A stretch of 64,000 nt of DNA from Hydractinia symbiolongicarpus (GCF_029227915.1 NC_079889.1:10044001-10108000); one strand, 5' to 3'; positions 26,000 through 39,731 are shown, numbered from the stretch's first letter. Numbers and translations are program-made. The notes: generated from the sequence alone by a model not told the origin.

Positions 26000-27236
26000 T
26001 ATTTTTTCTCTTTAATACGGTCTTGATATATTTAGTAGCATTATCCTCATAATTTACTTTATGGGGCATTAATTTGGATTGTGAAATCGAAAATGGAGCG
26101 TTTGATGGTCCCTAATTTTCTCAAATTTTCCTTCTTCAAAAGTTTCTTCCCTATGTTTACAAAATATTGTGTAATTTTTTTTCTTCTTTTCTTATAGGTC
26201 AAGCGAAAGAACAACGGTTTACTTGGTTACTTGTTTACACACGTTTACTTAGTTGTTATTTAATCTCTTGTCAGACTTGGACACTACCTTAATCTTACAA
26301 TATACTTTTACATATATATAACTTGTAGAATAGATTTTTTTTACAATAAAAAATAATATATATAAAAAATATATATAGCTAGCTATATAATTTTACTGTT
26401 CTACTTTGTTGCATTTTTATGATCTAGGCATATCGCATTGCTATTGGAACTTTCGGTTTAACCACTCAGTTCAGTTCAGACCTACTGTTTCTGAAGAAAT
26501 TTTCTCGCTCTTATTAAGGCCAGCTCCATTCTGTTCAATTTTTGTGTAAATATTACTTTGGCTTTTCTAATGGCTAGTGACGTTTAGTGTAACCCCGGGC
26601 CTGTCAACCCAGATAAAATAGTAATGGGCTCATTTCATCAAGGTCATTCTAGATTTGGAGAATCAGCGGGTAGCCAATGCGGTGCAATGCTTTGTGGGCC
26701 ATCTGTTACCCTTCTATTGCGTCTGTGCGTTACTGGACTTGATCGTATTTTGACACTAGGGAATGATCTTTACGTCAGCCTTTAGGTTACACCAGTCAAT
26801 ATCTTGCTTTAGACGAACTGCCCAATTCAATTGCAACTGAAAACGGGAATGTTCAAATTGAAAAGTCAGATACCTATTTATTTGAACTTTCGAGAAATAG
26901 TACTTCCTTTCTCCGTGCCCAGTAATATGCCAATGATCTCACGCTATCTCGCAGTGGAAACCAAGCATAAGAAGTGAGACGATATTTGAACTAATATCGT
27001 TATTCAGAGGAAAGTGGGTAAATTTTACTATCTTGAAGCGGAAGAAAATTTTCTGTTTTACTTTCGTGGATAAACAATTCTCACTCACACATTTAAAGTT
27101 CTCAGTCGCGCTGACCTCAAGGCTTAAGGGCCTCTAGTTTAGATTCAGATTGCTTAGATACTCCACCGCCTTGAGTCGACAAAAACAAAAACGGATTTAA
27201 TTTTTTTATGATTTAAATTTTTTTCCAATGTTTTCC

Positions 27237-27682
27237 CTAATTCGTAAACCTGGCATCGATTTCATCATCCGTTGGTGGTCTTTTCTTTGAGATTACACTC
27301 TTGTCTCGATGAACCTTCTCAAAGTATGGAATAAAGCCAGTCATTAAAATCATCTGATTCTTGTTTTTCTGGTTTTTCATCCTTTCGACATCAACGCATT
27401 GACCATAAGCTATTCTTGATTTGTTTCGTTCATTTGACGTCAAATTCGAAAAATAATAGAAATATTCAAATTTATTGTTCGGCAACTCTATCACTATGGT
27501 ATTGAACCTAGAATCAGCTTTTGTTTCTGATGTATTATACAGCAAAATTTGATCACCTCTTTTCCAATGAGCCATTGCATTGCTTTTAACGGTTGGCTAA
27601 GTTTATTTCGAACCATCAATACCAAAAATGAAATTCCCACAAGCAAAACAACAAGCAACGGAATCAACTTTTTTATAGCCAT
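27237..27682 (-). pseudogene. Single-exon small membrane-protein ORF broken by a 5-bp duplication
   Basis: Two minus-strand frames overlap. The upstream one starts with an ATG at 27682 and encodes a hydrophobic signal or anchor (MAIKKLIPLLVVLLVGISF...) followed by about 15 residues. The downstream one, ending at 27237, continues with a hydrophilic domain (HWKRGDQILLYNTSETK...) having two N-glycosylation sequons. They are offset exactly at 27574-27583, where ATTGC is tandemly duplicated; without one copy the frame would run through, giving about 146 residues. No intron signals are present, so this may be a young pseudogene, a retrocopy, or an assembly error. I do not recognise the family. Confidence 0.45.
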
Positions 27683-28358
27683 TTACACAAAGTTCTTCTG
27701 TTTATGTTATTAGTTTTTTTTCTCTTTACTACTGAAAAGAGAGGTTAATGTATTTTTATGGTCACTAATAATAATTGCTCACAGGACAAACTTGGCATAG
27801 CAATTATCAAGAGACATGTAAGAATTCAGGGAGTTAGGCAACCAAGATTAACAAGCATCCTGCTGAGTTGTTCCTCAATTAAATTGTTTCTGCGGCTTTT
27901 TTTACTTAGCATGACTTTTGCTCGGCATGTAATTAGGTGATAAGACTTGTATTGTTTCACAACATCTACTAAGGTTGCTACAAAAAAAATTTTTTGAAAA
28001 GCTCTTGTACTTTGCAGAGGAGGGAGTATTGCACTTGTCGGAAGGATGACATGCGTGTGAGGGTGTTGTATTGGTTACACATTTATTTAATACATGTATG
28101 TTCGTTACCAGGTGGTTGCTAACGTGTTTTTATGAAGATATATTAGTCATAGGGATAAAATACAGACCAGATTTGAAGAAATTATCGATTCAGCGAAATG
28201 ATGTCATTTCTGATCCTAATGACATAGTTATATTATTTTCTTTACTTAGAACATGCATATATCATAACAACACGGTCACTCAAAAAATATAATAATAATC
28301 ATTAAATCGTATTTCATAAAAGTACAATGATTATCATTTAACTTTGAAGCCGCGTAAA

Positions 28359-29314
28359 ATGACGACACAACAAAATAAAAATAATGGTAGCGTAGTTCTT
28401 GAACCGAGCAGTAAACTTTAAATGAATTCTCTTGTCTACGGCTTCAGATTCTATTAATGCTCTTGCAAAATTACTTAAACCAAAACCCAAATCAAAGTCA
28501 AAATTTGTGGAATATGGTAGGTCCAGCGCTGGTAGCAGGGTTTACAAACCTAGAGTAATACCACAAAGACGTTATAATAAGAAAAGAACATTGGGCTCTG
28601 CTAAAGGTGAAGGAAAAACACAACAAGAAGAGGAAGAGTCAGTATGTACATACTCGGAGGAATCAGGTGATATAACTAGCTTAAAACCTTTTGATTTCTG
28701 ATATTAGTGTAGTACCTATAGTCGCTTTTAAGCTACCCAAAAGCCACATTAAAGCCTCTTTAGACTGACACTCTGAAACTAGGAGTACAATATATAGCTA
28801 GCTAGCTAGAGAGATTTTTAGAGAGAACCTACCTTAAAGCTATAGATAAACGATGCATCACAATATTAGCAATACATACCTATTGATTTTTTTGTCTACG
28901 AAAATATCACTAGGGTGCAAACCTACTAGTATATATCTTGTTCTAATTCTTTAACTAAAATCAGTCAATGAATTTGTAGGTACTTTGTCGATACAATGTG
29001 AGACTGAGAATGTATCTTTAGTAGATGAATTACCAAATCAGACATTATCCTCTGGTTGTAGTAAGTGTAAACTTGTAAATATATTTTGTATGTATTATTT
29101 ATTACTCCTCAATATTGTTGCTGATGTTGTATTTTTTAATTTAGATTATGATGAAGTTATAAAGTAGTCTGTACAGCTACTATCTTCTTTTGTGAAAACA
29201 AGGAAGAAAAAATACAGCCGTAAAGGATGGCACGAAAGGATTGTAGTTAGCCATGAACAATGGACAAGCAATAGAAATATAATTTGGGACACATTAATAA
29301 GTGAAGTGACTTAA
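28359..29314 (+). CDS. Candidate multi-exon gene of unknown function
   Basis: Phase-compatible segments: 28359-28410 (ATG start), 28448-28666 (or ending at a stop at 28701), about 28980-29060, then a segment from about 29144 that hits TAG at 29165-29167; the same frame stays open to a TAA near 29314. The second segment encodes a basic, disordered stretch (LLKPKPKSKSK, then RRYNKKRTLG) followed by an acidic QQEEEESVC run. The tail past the TAG (KYSRKGWHERIVVSHEQW and onward) looks coding. Weak points: the first intron would be only 37 nt, one donor is GTGATA, and the in-frame TAG may mean a pseudogene. Family not recognised. Confidence 0.3.
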
Positions 29315-32300
29315 CTTTAATGATTATCATTGTACTTACGGAAAACTAGGTTTAATCATTATCATTTTATTTTTTCGGGTGCATCTGCTGTAAGATAAAC
29401 ACACAGCAATGTGAATTTTACAGTCTGCCTTATTCGATGATTATGGCATAAATATGAGAATTAAGAAATAACAACTCAAAACTGTTCTAAAATTGAGTTT
29501 AACAACTGGAGTATATGTGCCAATAAAAAGCTAAATTACTTGTTCTGACAATGTAAAAAGTAAACAAGAAAATAAAGTTCACCAAAACATTTAAAAATTA
29601 CATCCACCCCAAAAATTTAAATCACTAAAAATGTTATTTTATATGTTCCATTCGGTCTGGCACAAAAAACGTTGCATCACTAATTCCTCCAAAACATACA
29701 GTTTGTACCATACTAAACAAAAATCTCTATATATAGCATAATATAAATAACTTGTATATTCACCTTGCCAAAGGTTGACATCAATTTAAAAAAAGTTTAC
29801 AACATGTAACACATTGCATAGATTCCCTGACAAAAAAATATCCTATTGTCAAGTATATTGCAAACGACCCTCTCCGTTAAACTTTGCAAAAAATGTCAAA
29901 ACAGAACCGTTTGTGAGAAGTAAATCCTAAACTAAGCATGTTATCATAGAAGGTGTAAAATCTACTTGTGCAAAATACTTTTTTATAGTATAACATATGA
30001 TGACACATTTTATTTTTGCCACTTTTGTACAAAATAATTATCGTAAAACCATTGTAAAATGAATCAACTAAATTCCCCTATTATAGTCTATTACAAAAAC
30101 TTTGTTTGCCAAAAATGTGTAAAGAAAAAACAGTTAATAAAAAAATTAAAATTTGCAAAAAAATTCAATTTTTTTCACATAATGCAGATAGTTCTCTAGT
30201 AAAAAAAATATTCCAAAATGTTACGAGAAATATTTCTAAAATAACAATGCCAGGTATTTCGATATTATTACATACTGTCAAACAAAAGTCTGTTATTTCA
30301 CCAATCTGCATCGTACACAAACACTCAATCTCTGTCTCTGAGCTCCACAGGTACAAAGTTTAAACAATGACCAATCTATCTGCAATTCAATTCATGTCAC
30401 GTTCCACAAAACGTTTCCTATAAATATTTTATTGTTTTGGTAACATTGTGGTATTAATGCTATATCAACTAAAGTACAACCAACAATGAGCATTCTTATT
30501 TTGGCAAACATATTTCGATTGTAAATTCTAGTTTTATTTGTATTTTAGACCTGAAAATGATCAAAATATATTCTTGATATGAGAGATGACGTCGAAAAAT
30601 ACCCTGGTATAGTTGACCAGATATTGAAATATTATTGGCTTTTATATTTTCGCATAATTAGTACGACTTTTTCCTTAGTCAGCACTTTTTCAGGTCAAGA
30701 TTAAAATTCGAACAGCCCGTTTGCAACACACACACACACACATATTAGAAATGGACAAATGTTAAATAAAAATAATTTTGTCATATTGCATGTTCTGATT
30801 ATCCTTAAAATACCAGTAAATATCAGTAAATTATTATAGCTACTGGCTGTGACGCTTCCTTTATAAAACATGTCATGGCTTGTAAAATTGCAATTTATGC
30901 TTAAAAGTGTAATTCAAATAATTTAGAGCCATATTTCTAGCAAAGACTACTAAGGCTAGTTAGATACAAACTGAAGGAATAAAAATATAACTCACAGGTT
31001 AGCTGGGTGCTGGGAGATAAAGTGGAAATTTATCTTTCCACGAAATGCCTATGGCTAGCTATATCAATTTAGAAAAAAGGTTCTACTATTGGCTAGCTAC
31101 TATTGGCTGGTTTTATGCTAGCTAGAAAATATACCTAGGTTCATCGAAACTGGGAAGCATCAAAGAGCTTTATACACACTAAGCTGCTCTTCTCCAAATG
31201 TTCTTGTAAAAATTTATTTGGAAGGAATGAAGTAAGGAAAAATGCATTTGCCGTTTTTTTACTTTGCCAAAATGAATTTCCTTTTTTCCTTCTTCTCTTG
31301 CTTTAAAGAGGCTACGACACGGCTGTTGGTCTTCGTCTTTAGTGAGTTGCACGGAAGTCGAGCAAATGGCGGTCGAAAGATCACTGAGGACAAAAACAAC
31401 AACTTAAATCATCTTAAATATAATATTGGGCATCCAAATATCACTGAAAATGGCAGAAAAGCTCCCTATATTTATTGGATATCCAAATAATTTATTCGAT
31501 ATAAGTGCTTGCCTTGCTTCAAACCTTTTGAACTAGCTAGCTAGCTATATCCTTCGAAACTTCACATAGAAACATATTAGTTTAGCTATTGTACATAAAG
31601 TCAGTCTGACAACAACAACAATGACTTTAAAATCTTTTTAGACGCATTATTTACCTTCTTCGAGCTAGTAACATTGTATTAAATATATTTTAAAGACGTT
31701 AGCTTTTTTCACGGCCAAAAAGAATACGAAATAAAATTTCTTCTTTTTTCAGAAAATTAGCGAATTTCTTAGTGACGTAAAAGGATTCGCTTGCTAATCG
31801 AATGTTGTGAACTAATGAACGCGTTTAAAAAAAGATTTTTCCACGATTTTGAAGAAGTGAGCGTCAAAACTGGATTAAAAGACCCTTAATTGTTATTCCT
31901 TGGCTTTACTGGGCGCACACACACACTCAATTTAAATTAATGTATAGATTTGTGACATAAATATCATTATTCCTGGCATTCTTAAGAATTTAAATTTATT
32001 TTAAAATTAGGAAAATGACTTATTTTACCATGTGAACTCATCCAAAAATTTTGCCTCCAAAACCTGTCCTTAGTCAGGACACTTTGACACTGAAAATGAT
32101 TAGGGTTAAAAGAAGGGATATTTATCTACGAACTGTTTTGTACATAATAACATAAAAGTAAAAAAAAAGAGTGCATGCTAAAGTCTTTTACATTTTAAAA
32201 ACACGGCGAGTAAATGATAAACAAATATGAGGCTTAAATCAAAATTTTGACCTTGGAAACTTAAGCACAATAAAAAATGGAGAATGTGCCCATGTGGTTT

Positions 32301-32727
32301 AGATTTTAAATTAATTCTTGCAGTTTTAAATCAATAATTTAGAGAAAGCTTAATCGCAAAAGCTGCTTCCCTTAAAATATATTAACATACAACATTCGAC
32401 GAAGTTACTTTCGCTGCAAGATATTTGAGGTTCGTCTTAAAAATCGTCTAGTGGAGATTCGCTTTTATGATTTCGTCATTTTTTTTGCCTCGTGAAAGTT
32501 TCTTTTTCTAAAGTATCGACTTCACTAAGAGCTGGGAAGTATTAGCTACGGATCAAACAGTTCATAATTTCAATAATTAACGTAAGGCTTTTTTTAAGAA
32601 CGTTTTAAGAAAAGCAAATTTTTACAATATCATTAAAAAATTAAAGATTATATATGGTTCAATTATAAATCATTTAAAAATTGCAGAAAATGTTTTCAGA
32701 CGGTTACATGCATACGTATTATTACTA

Positions 32728-33191
32728 AACTAGTCGTTCAGGTTCGCCCGTCTATTATATTTACTCGTCGCAACAAAGTGGATAAAAATATATCGCATTT
32801 GATATTCGTGTTTCCGTAACATCATATCCTAACTCAGCGGGGGTTCGCGCAGAGACAGACAGACGACTGCTATTATTATGCAGATAGTCGTTAGCCCGTG
32901 GAAAAATCCACGGGTTCGCCCGTCCTTTATATTCACCTGTCGCAACAACGTGGACAAAAGTATATCGCATTTGGTACTGGTGAGCATTATAAAAATTTCG
33001 CGATTCCGCTACGGGACGCAGCTCTCGCGGAGACACAGGCAAAATATGGCTATTATTAAAGAGATTTATTTAGGAGACTAGCTGTTAACCTGTGGAAAAA
33101 TCTACGGAGTCGTATCTCGCATTTTTGTATCAAAAAAACAAACAGACGCACGAACAGACAGACAGACAAAATACGGCTATTACTAAAGAGA
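32728..33191 (+). repeat. Three head-to-tail short dispersed hairpin elements
   Basis: Copies run about 32728-32880, 32884-33064 and 33075-33191. The middle copy has a perfect subterminal hairpin, CCCGTGGAAAAATCCACGGG, then GGTTCGCCCGTCCTTTATAT, a GACA-type run, and an end like GGCTATTATTAAAGAGA. No coding capacity. Hairpin, internal GACA microsatellite and tandem insertion are compatible with a non-autonomous Helitron/Helentron-like element, but this is a hypothesis. Confidence 0.75.
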
Positions 33192-33884
33192 AGGATCCAC
33201 GGCTTGGTCATGTATGCTGACGTCATAGATCACCGTAACAGCAAAAAATCTCTTTATAGATCTTCCAAGCAATTTTAGAGATTTCACCTTACACCAGTTG
33301 AAATCAAAAATATCATAACAGGGAAATTATATGCCATATTGCACTGAGCCTCTGTTGAGATAACTCAGTTATTATAATTGTGAACAATCTCATAAATTAT
33401 TCCACAACGAAATACGAAACAAACGTACGTATCTTTTCAAAGTCTGCGCAAATTCTGCGCAAAAAAAGTGGTAATTAACCCGTGATGCTTTCCAATACAC
33501 CTTTCCCGAGACCATGAGTCATACTTTTTTTAAACTCGTAAAAAAATATGAATACCATATTTTAATTCAGCATAGTTTGTTTAATTTATGTGTAAAAGTT
33601 TAATCTGATACGCCACCAGAAAGTGCTATTTTGAGGAGATATATATCACAGTTAAAGTTTTCTTAATGCTCAAATTACTATGTCCCGCCTCGTTTTCAAA
33701 AAGAAGTTGGACATGCCACAAATCTTTAAATTAGAATAGCAGGTTGTTTACTTGGTGCATTGTTTCGAAATTTTCTTTGTTTATGACATTTTTGATAAGG
33801 AATTCAAATCTGTTGTGCGTTTTTCATAAAACTCAACAGAAAAAGTTGCAGCACATCAAAATAATAAGTCTCGGCAAAGGTGTA

Positions 33885-33990
33885 TTCTCTGTCTGTCACA
33901 AAAAATGGTATCGCAACTAGCAAGACACACGCAATGTGGTGTACAAAGGGCGGACGAACCTGTAGCTTCTTTCACGGGCCACCGACTAAT
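33885..33990 (-). repeat. Short dispersed hairpin element, minus orientation
   Basis: On the minus strand it reads TTAGTCGGTGGCCCGTG..., GGTTCGTCCGCCCTTTGT and a GACA-like end. The hairpin is imperfect. Confidence 0.65.
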
Positions 33991-36821
33991 ATTTTGGAAC
34001 AATTAAATTTTGTAATGACAGGCTTAAGGCTGTGTTTAAACCGTATTCCACAAAATTAAAGTTGCTGCAAGAAGAATTTGCAAAATCTTAGTGATGGTAT
34101 GCTACAATCGTGGTCGCAATAGTTGAGACAAGACAACGAATTTCGAAGTTCGCCACCACAAGTACTTGCGTAGGCTCATTCTATATTAGATTCACACATC
34201 TTGAACTTGTCAATATTCAGAGTGGACTTAACCCTAACGGATCTTAGGTTATTTGGTAAATACTTAATTCTTAAAATGTGCTATTTGTTGCTGACGTCAG
34301 CAAGGCCATTAACGAATTTCGGGGCCTTCGTGGCCCCCGACGTGAATTATGTCGGTGTGCGGGCGTGCTAAAGAATGTGACTAGCAATTTTTTAAAACTC
34401 TCTCCCTGGTCTACTTGTGTGCAAAAGTAGCGATTTTGCAGCCTCTCGGCTGCAGAGTATTGACTATTTGACTCTTTTGTCCATATTTGGATAATAAGTA
34501 AAAAACTGCCTCAATATATCTGCCTCAGTCTCAATATATTTGTCCATGATTGTACTTGAAGTTCTAGCGTCAATAAAATTTCAATATTGCGGTTCAGTAT
34601 GCAACGTTATTTTCTTTTTAAAGCCGCAGGGAGTAAGAGTAAGCAATCCATCATAGAAAATCCAGAAGAAAAACAGTCACATATACTGGACAGGTTCACA
34701 CCATTGACAGTGCATTAACTACATTCGACTCCACGCAATTCGGCAAAAATAAAACGTCGGCAAAAATATTAGTCACTTGGACAAAGGTAAGTCATTTCTT
34801 GCAGACTAAATTTTTGAATTTAGTCACTAATAAGGAATAATTGCATAAAACTGATATAAACTGCCAAAAAGAAAGAAAAAACGGAGAAAAGGTGGTCGAA
34901 AAAAAACTTAGGTCGGAAAAAAAAATGTCGGCAAAAAATTTGGTCGGTAATAAAAAAGTCAGCAAATATTTTAGTCTGCAGAAGAGATTAGTCACCTAGA
35001 CAAAATTTACTCACTCTTTGTCGACATTTTTTTGTTTACAGATGAAATTGTGTGTACCCATCATCGCCTCGCATAGGCCTCACAAACAAAAACAATTCGT
35101 CTTATACTTGGTGCTACAAATATTTTAATACGAGTTGATATGTTTTTCCCATAAAAAAATAAAAAAATAAAATTAAAATCTAAAAGACAAATTACTTGAA
35201 ATTTACAGCTTTCTGGGATTGTATCTAAACGTAAAATCTAAACATTTATTTCTACATTTCACTAAGCCTATCATAACTGCTTTTAACTGCTTTACCGGAG
35301 AATAATTGACCGATGTCCATAACCTACTATCAACAAGCAATTTTCAAACAGATTTTATGGAGTAATTTTAGGGGCTTGATCTAACAAAAATCACTCATCC
35401 ATTCAATGCTTTATATCCTAGGAAAAAACGAGTTTGTACAAAATCTTGATTAATATATGTAAGTAAGACAGGTGGGATACTCGAATTTTTAAATTTCCAT
35501 ATTCAATAGCTAAAAATGTAAATATATTTCCTTTATGAAAAATTATTTTTTTATAGGAAGTACAAAAAGATAAAGTAACAAATGGGAAATAGCGCCCCCT
35601 TTAAATAAGCGCTCGCCTGATAAAAGGGAGCGCTTAATCGAAAACTACCTCTAGAAAATTTTACTTTCTTATATTACAAAGACTAACCTTCATGCTATTA
35701 TATTTTTTATTCGGGTTTTTTTTTAAAAAAAAAAAAGCGCCCATGCAAAAAGCCAAAAATTAAATAAGCGCCAAGCGCTTGTTCGGATTATTACGGTATA
35801 TATTGATAATATTAAAGGATTTTTAAATACATGTAAACAAAATTAATAATTTACAATAAACAGATACCGTTGTTGAAAAAAGACGGAACATTTTTTTTTG
35901 CTTTGACAGTACTTAGCAGTGTAAAACGGGCTAAAGTGATACTCTCAGCTGTGATGTAAAAAGATTTAAAATCTCAAAAATACTTTTTGCAGATTTAGCG
36001 CCCTAATGAGACAGTGGAAACAGATTTGGAAACGTTAAAGATTTAACGCAGCTTAAATGATCATTAACAATACTGACTGAAATGGTTAAATAAAATTATT
36101 TAAGCAACATAATTATTTTTAAACTAGTCATTAAATCCTGAATTATCCGCTGTGCTTATGATACGTCCTGTCTCTCATTGTGAGTGCAGTTTACAAAGGA
36201 AATACTAGTTTGAGATGGTTGTACAACAGTCACAAAGGTGTAAAGCAACCCCTCAATAAAATTTGGTTGTACATCTTTCAGCACTAAAAATACTTATATT
36301 CATGAAAATTTTAGCGAATCGCACTTGACCAAACAATCCCATAAAATTTGCGAGGATTTAAAAAACGGATATTTTGCTGATGCGCTTTCTCGTGGGTAAC
36401 AAAAAAGGTGTCATTTCTGAATATACAATTCTGAAGTTATACATGAAGCTTCGGGGAAACATATCAACTTTAAAATATGATTTATGGCTAGGAGTGAGGA
36501 GTTAATTTTTTTTTTCTTTTCTTTAGCAGAAATAATTTTCCGAACTAATTACTAAGAAAACTCGCGTTAGAAATGAATTTCTTATCAAGCTAAGATCTTT
36601 TTGCATGGCAATTTAAATCTGGCATTGAAATATTCAACTTACAAATTCTATCGGAGAAATTAGCTACATAAAATTACAAATAAAACTGCTTAGGCTTCGT
36701 GTTGTTAGACATAAACACCAAACCCTCGACTCTGAAGAGAGTGATTACATGGGTGAGCTATATTTCAAGAAATATAATGGAGCATTTTCATTCCAGTCAT
36801 ATATGTTTGTTTTCACCACAA

Positions 36822-39659
36822 TCACAAATCAGACTCGGAAGGTATAGACTTTCTTTTCACTTTGTACGACGCTTTATATACCTTCGAGATCACATTATCG
36901 TACGGTTTTAACGAGCGACACATAAGCGGAGCCCATTCCCAAGACCGGAATTTTCTTGGCAACCAATCCGCTTTTTTCTTTTGAAGGATGTTCACCACGC
37001 AGATACATACAACGAGAATTACAATTGGTATCATTAGAGCGATAAATATCCTCCAACCAGGCAATGTTAGCGCAAAAATAAGTGTAGGAGCGATAAAGAA
37101 TACCAGTAATAAGTAAGCCAATGCAAACCATCTGTATTCTGCAGTTGTATTGCCTAGATGCTTTGCTAACCTTATTGGAACTCGTCTCATAACAGGAACC
37201 GGATACCAAACAATTATCCCGGTTATATTGAAAAATAAATGGCACAATGCTATCTGTAATGCTAAAGCTAATCGATCACCGGACGACGCGAGAGCTGCTA
37301 GTACACCTGTAGCTGTTGTTCCGATATTTGCACCCAGTGTTAATGGATAAACCTTCTTTAATGGAACGATGCCAAGACCAACTAAAGGTGTCAAGGCTGA
37401 AGTGAAAATTGAACTTGACTGTACAAGTATAGTCATGCCTGCTCCTACCAGGATAGCAACATATCCTGTTAAGAAACCAAATGGTTTAGGAAATTTTGAG
37501 TTAAAGGTTTTTTTAATAACCAGAGCAATTTGACCTCTTAGCAAGGAATGTAATGTTTTTACAATCAGAACCAAGCAAATGCACAGAATCGCCAAAGCAA
37601 CGAGTAGCATAATGACGCCGACAACTGTGTCCGACAAACCAGTGCCGTGCAACAGAAACTTGCATTGTCGTTCATGAATTGTTGTGTCCATTGTGGCGTT
37701 AAATGTTTCATTGATTTGTTTCACAACTGAAACAGTTTTTCCTTTGTCACACCAGTGTTTTATCAAACTTTTGTCGTCCGCTGATTTGTCTCCTTTAGCA
37801 ATCTGTTCGATAACTTTTTTGTCAAGTTGAATAACAAGATTTGTAAACGGTTTAGTAATTTTTTTAAGCAATTCTTTTTTGTATGATTTGTCACCTGGTT
37901 CATCGGGATCGGGTAAGGACATCGCTGATATAATAGCCTTTGTTAAGTGATATAAGTACCCAGTTATTACTTCAATTGGCAACAATACAAGAACACATAA
38001 TATATTAAACATATCGTGAACCGTAGCTCCAGCAAAAGCACGTCGAAATTGTTCTCTGTCGGCAATTTGTCCAATAGCAACAATCGTATTTGTAACACTT
38101 GTTCCGATATTTGCACCCATTACAATCGGGATTGCAGGACGTACATTTAAAACTAAAGCATTAACAGATATACAGTTAAAATCATCTCAGAATTTACAAA
38201 GAATACTTCCAGGGGGTAATCCTTTTAGACAGCAAAAACTGTCCACAAAGCACAGCCGCACGAAATAGAAAAGTGCGCGAACAATCACGCGAAGTAAAAT
38301 TGAGCGTGAACAACTGCGCGATTTAAAATTGAACGGGAACAAATGCGCGATGTAAAATTGAGCGCGAACAATCGCGCGAAGTAAAATTGAGCGCGAACAA
38401 CTGCCCGAAGTAAAAGTGAATTCTTATAAGAGAATACGCTGGTAGGGTTTCTGTTATGTGAAACTTGTTATTATGTCGCAATAAGGTGAAAATAAAATAT
38501 ATTTTCTAAGAACTTACTTCCCGACGCTACCATAGCAACAACAATGGATGTCGTCGTCGACGAACTTTGCAATAACACTGTTGCTAACACGCCAATCATA
38601 AGGCCGGCAACTGGATTGCTCACTAATGAATCCGACGCGAAAACTTGCCCTAAAATATGACGTAATGCAATACACCAACTAGAGAAATAATGTTGAGATA
38701 TGAGCAAATTATGAGCAAAGTGTAAAATAATCAATATTCTGCAGGTGGTTAAGTAATAAGGTTTTTTTTGCTATTCTCCATGGTGATGATAATTACTGAA
38801 TTTTCATATATATTTATTAGGCACCTGCATGTCAAATATTTAGGTCCAGTACCACCCAGGGCCTTTGATATTGGCTATTACTTAGCGTTTCTTCAAGCGT
38901 ATTATGTAAAACCCAGAAATTATGTTAAATATCTTTTATTTGGCTGTCAGGAATTTGCTCAAGAACGCAAGCAATTAAATTAAAGCAGATAGTGGATATA
39001 TTCACACAAATTTCCAACATCCGATAACGTCACAGAAAAGCGTTGACATAAGCAAAAAAATGCTGCTATTTTGATCCTTTCATGAACTACTATAACTGTC
39101 AAGTTTGATTCAATTTGCACAAATCTATTTAAGTTATAGAAGAGCGGGACTAGATTTGACAACGTCTAGAGAAACTCTTTATTGGTACTACAGCCACTGG
39201 TAGTTAACAAGTTTAATTTGTTTTCCAAACCTTATCACTAAGAGAGGGTGCCTTAGCAAACACACTTTATCTGAAAAAAAAAATGATAAAAATTAATTAA
39301 ATTTTGGACCAGTAATTCATTTTCAAATTTTCATCTATCAACCATTACAAGTATTTTTACCAATTATTTTTTAATATCTTTATTTTTTTACCACAAAATG
39401 TAATAATAGAAGACAGCCATTTTTTGTTTAATAACAAAATTAATGTACCTGCAGTTTTTCCTCCGAGTAGACGAAACGCGGAACTCAAAAAACTAAGCGA
39501 ACAAATAAACAAATACAACATGACCAGTAAAGCAATGACTTTAAGCAGGGTAATCAAGACACGCATAAATTTGTCTTTGTTATCCAATTCTAAAAAAAGT
39601 AATTTAAAGACAGACGGAAAACAAAAAGAACCTTCTCTTCCTCCAAAAAATAATTATAC

Positions 39660-39731
<72 letters not shown>

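Larger units (their letters stand above)
19554..27236. other. Gene-free, repeat-rich stretch
   Basis: No supported gene. It includes inverted diverged copies of the tandem-array unit (20440-20893, 23320-23517), short inverted hairpin elements (23531-23754), an inverted-repeat element at 25088-25252, a perfect 49-bp inverted repeat at 25889-25999, and GCTAGCTA clusters near 24867, 24968 and 26378. Confidence 0.55.
29315..36821. other. Gene-free, repeat-containing stretch
   Basis: No supported gene. It contains a CA repeat at 30725-30742, three consecutive short hairpin elements (32728-33191), an inverted one (33885-33990), and a block at about 34768-35018 with near-direct repeats of ATTAGTCACYTRGACAAA and repeated GTCGGCAAAAA motifs, probably a decayed transposon. 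Confidence 0.55.

Noticed and set aside
31242-31490. 82-residue plus-strand frame with a hydrophobic start
   Set aside because: Low-complexity Phe-rich start and no homology or splice context; chance in AT-rich DNA.
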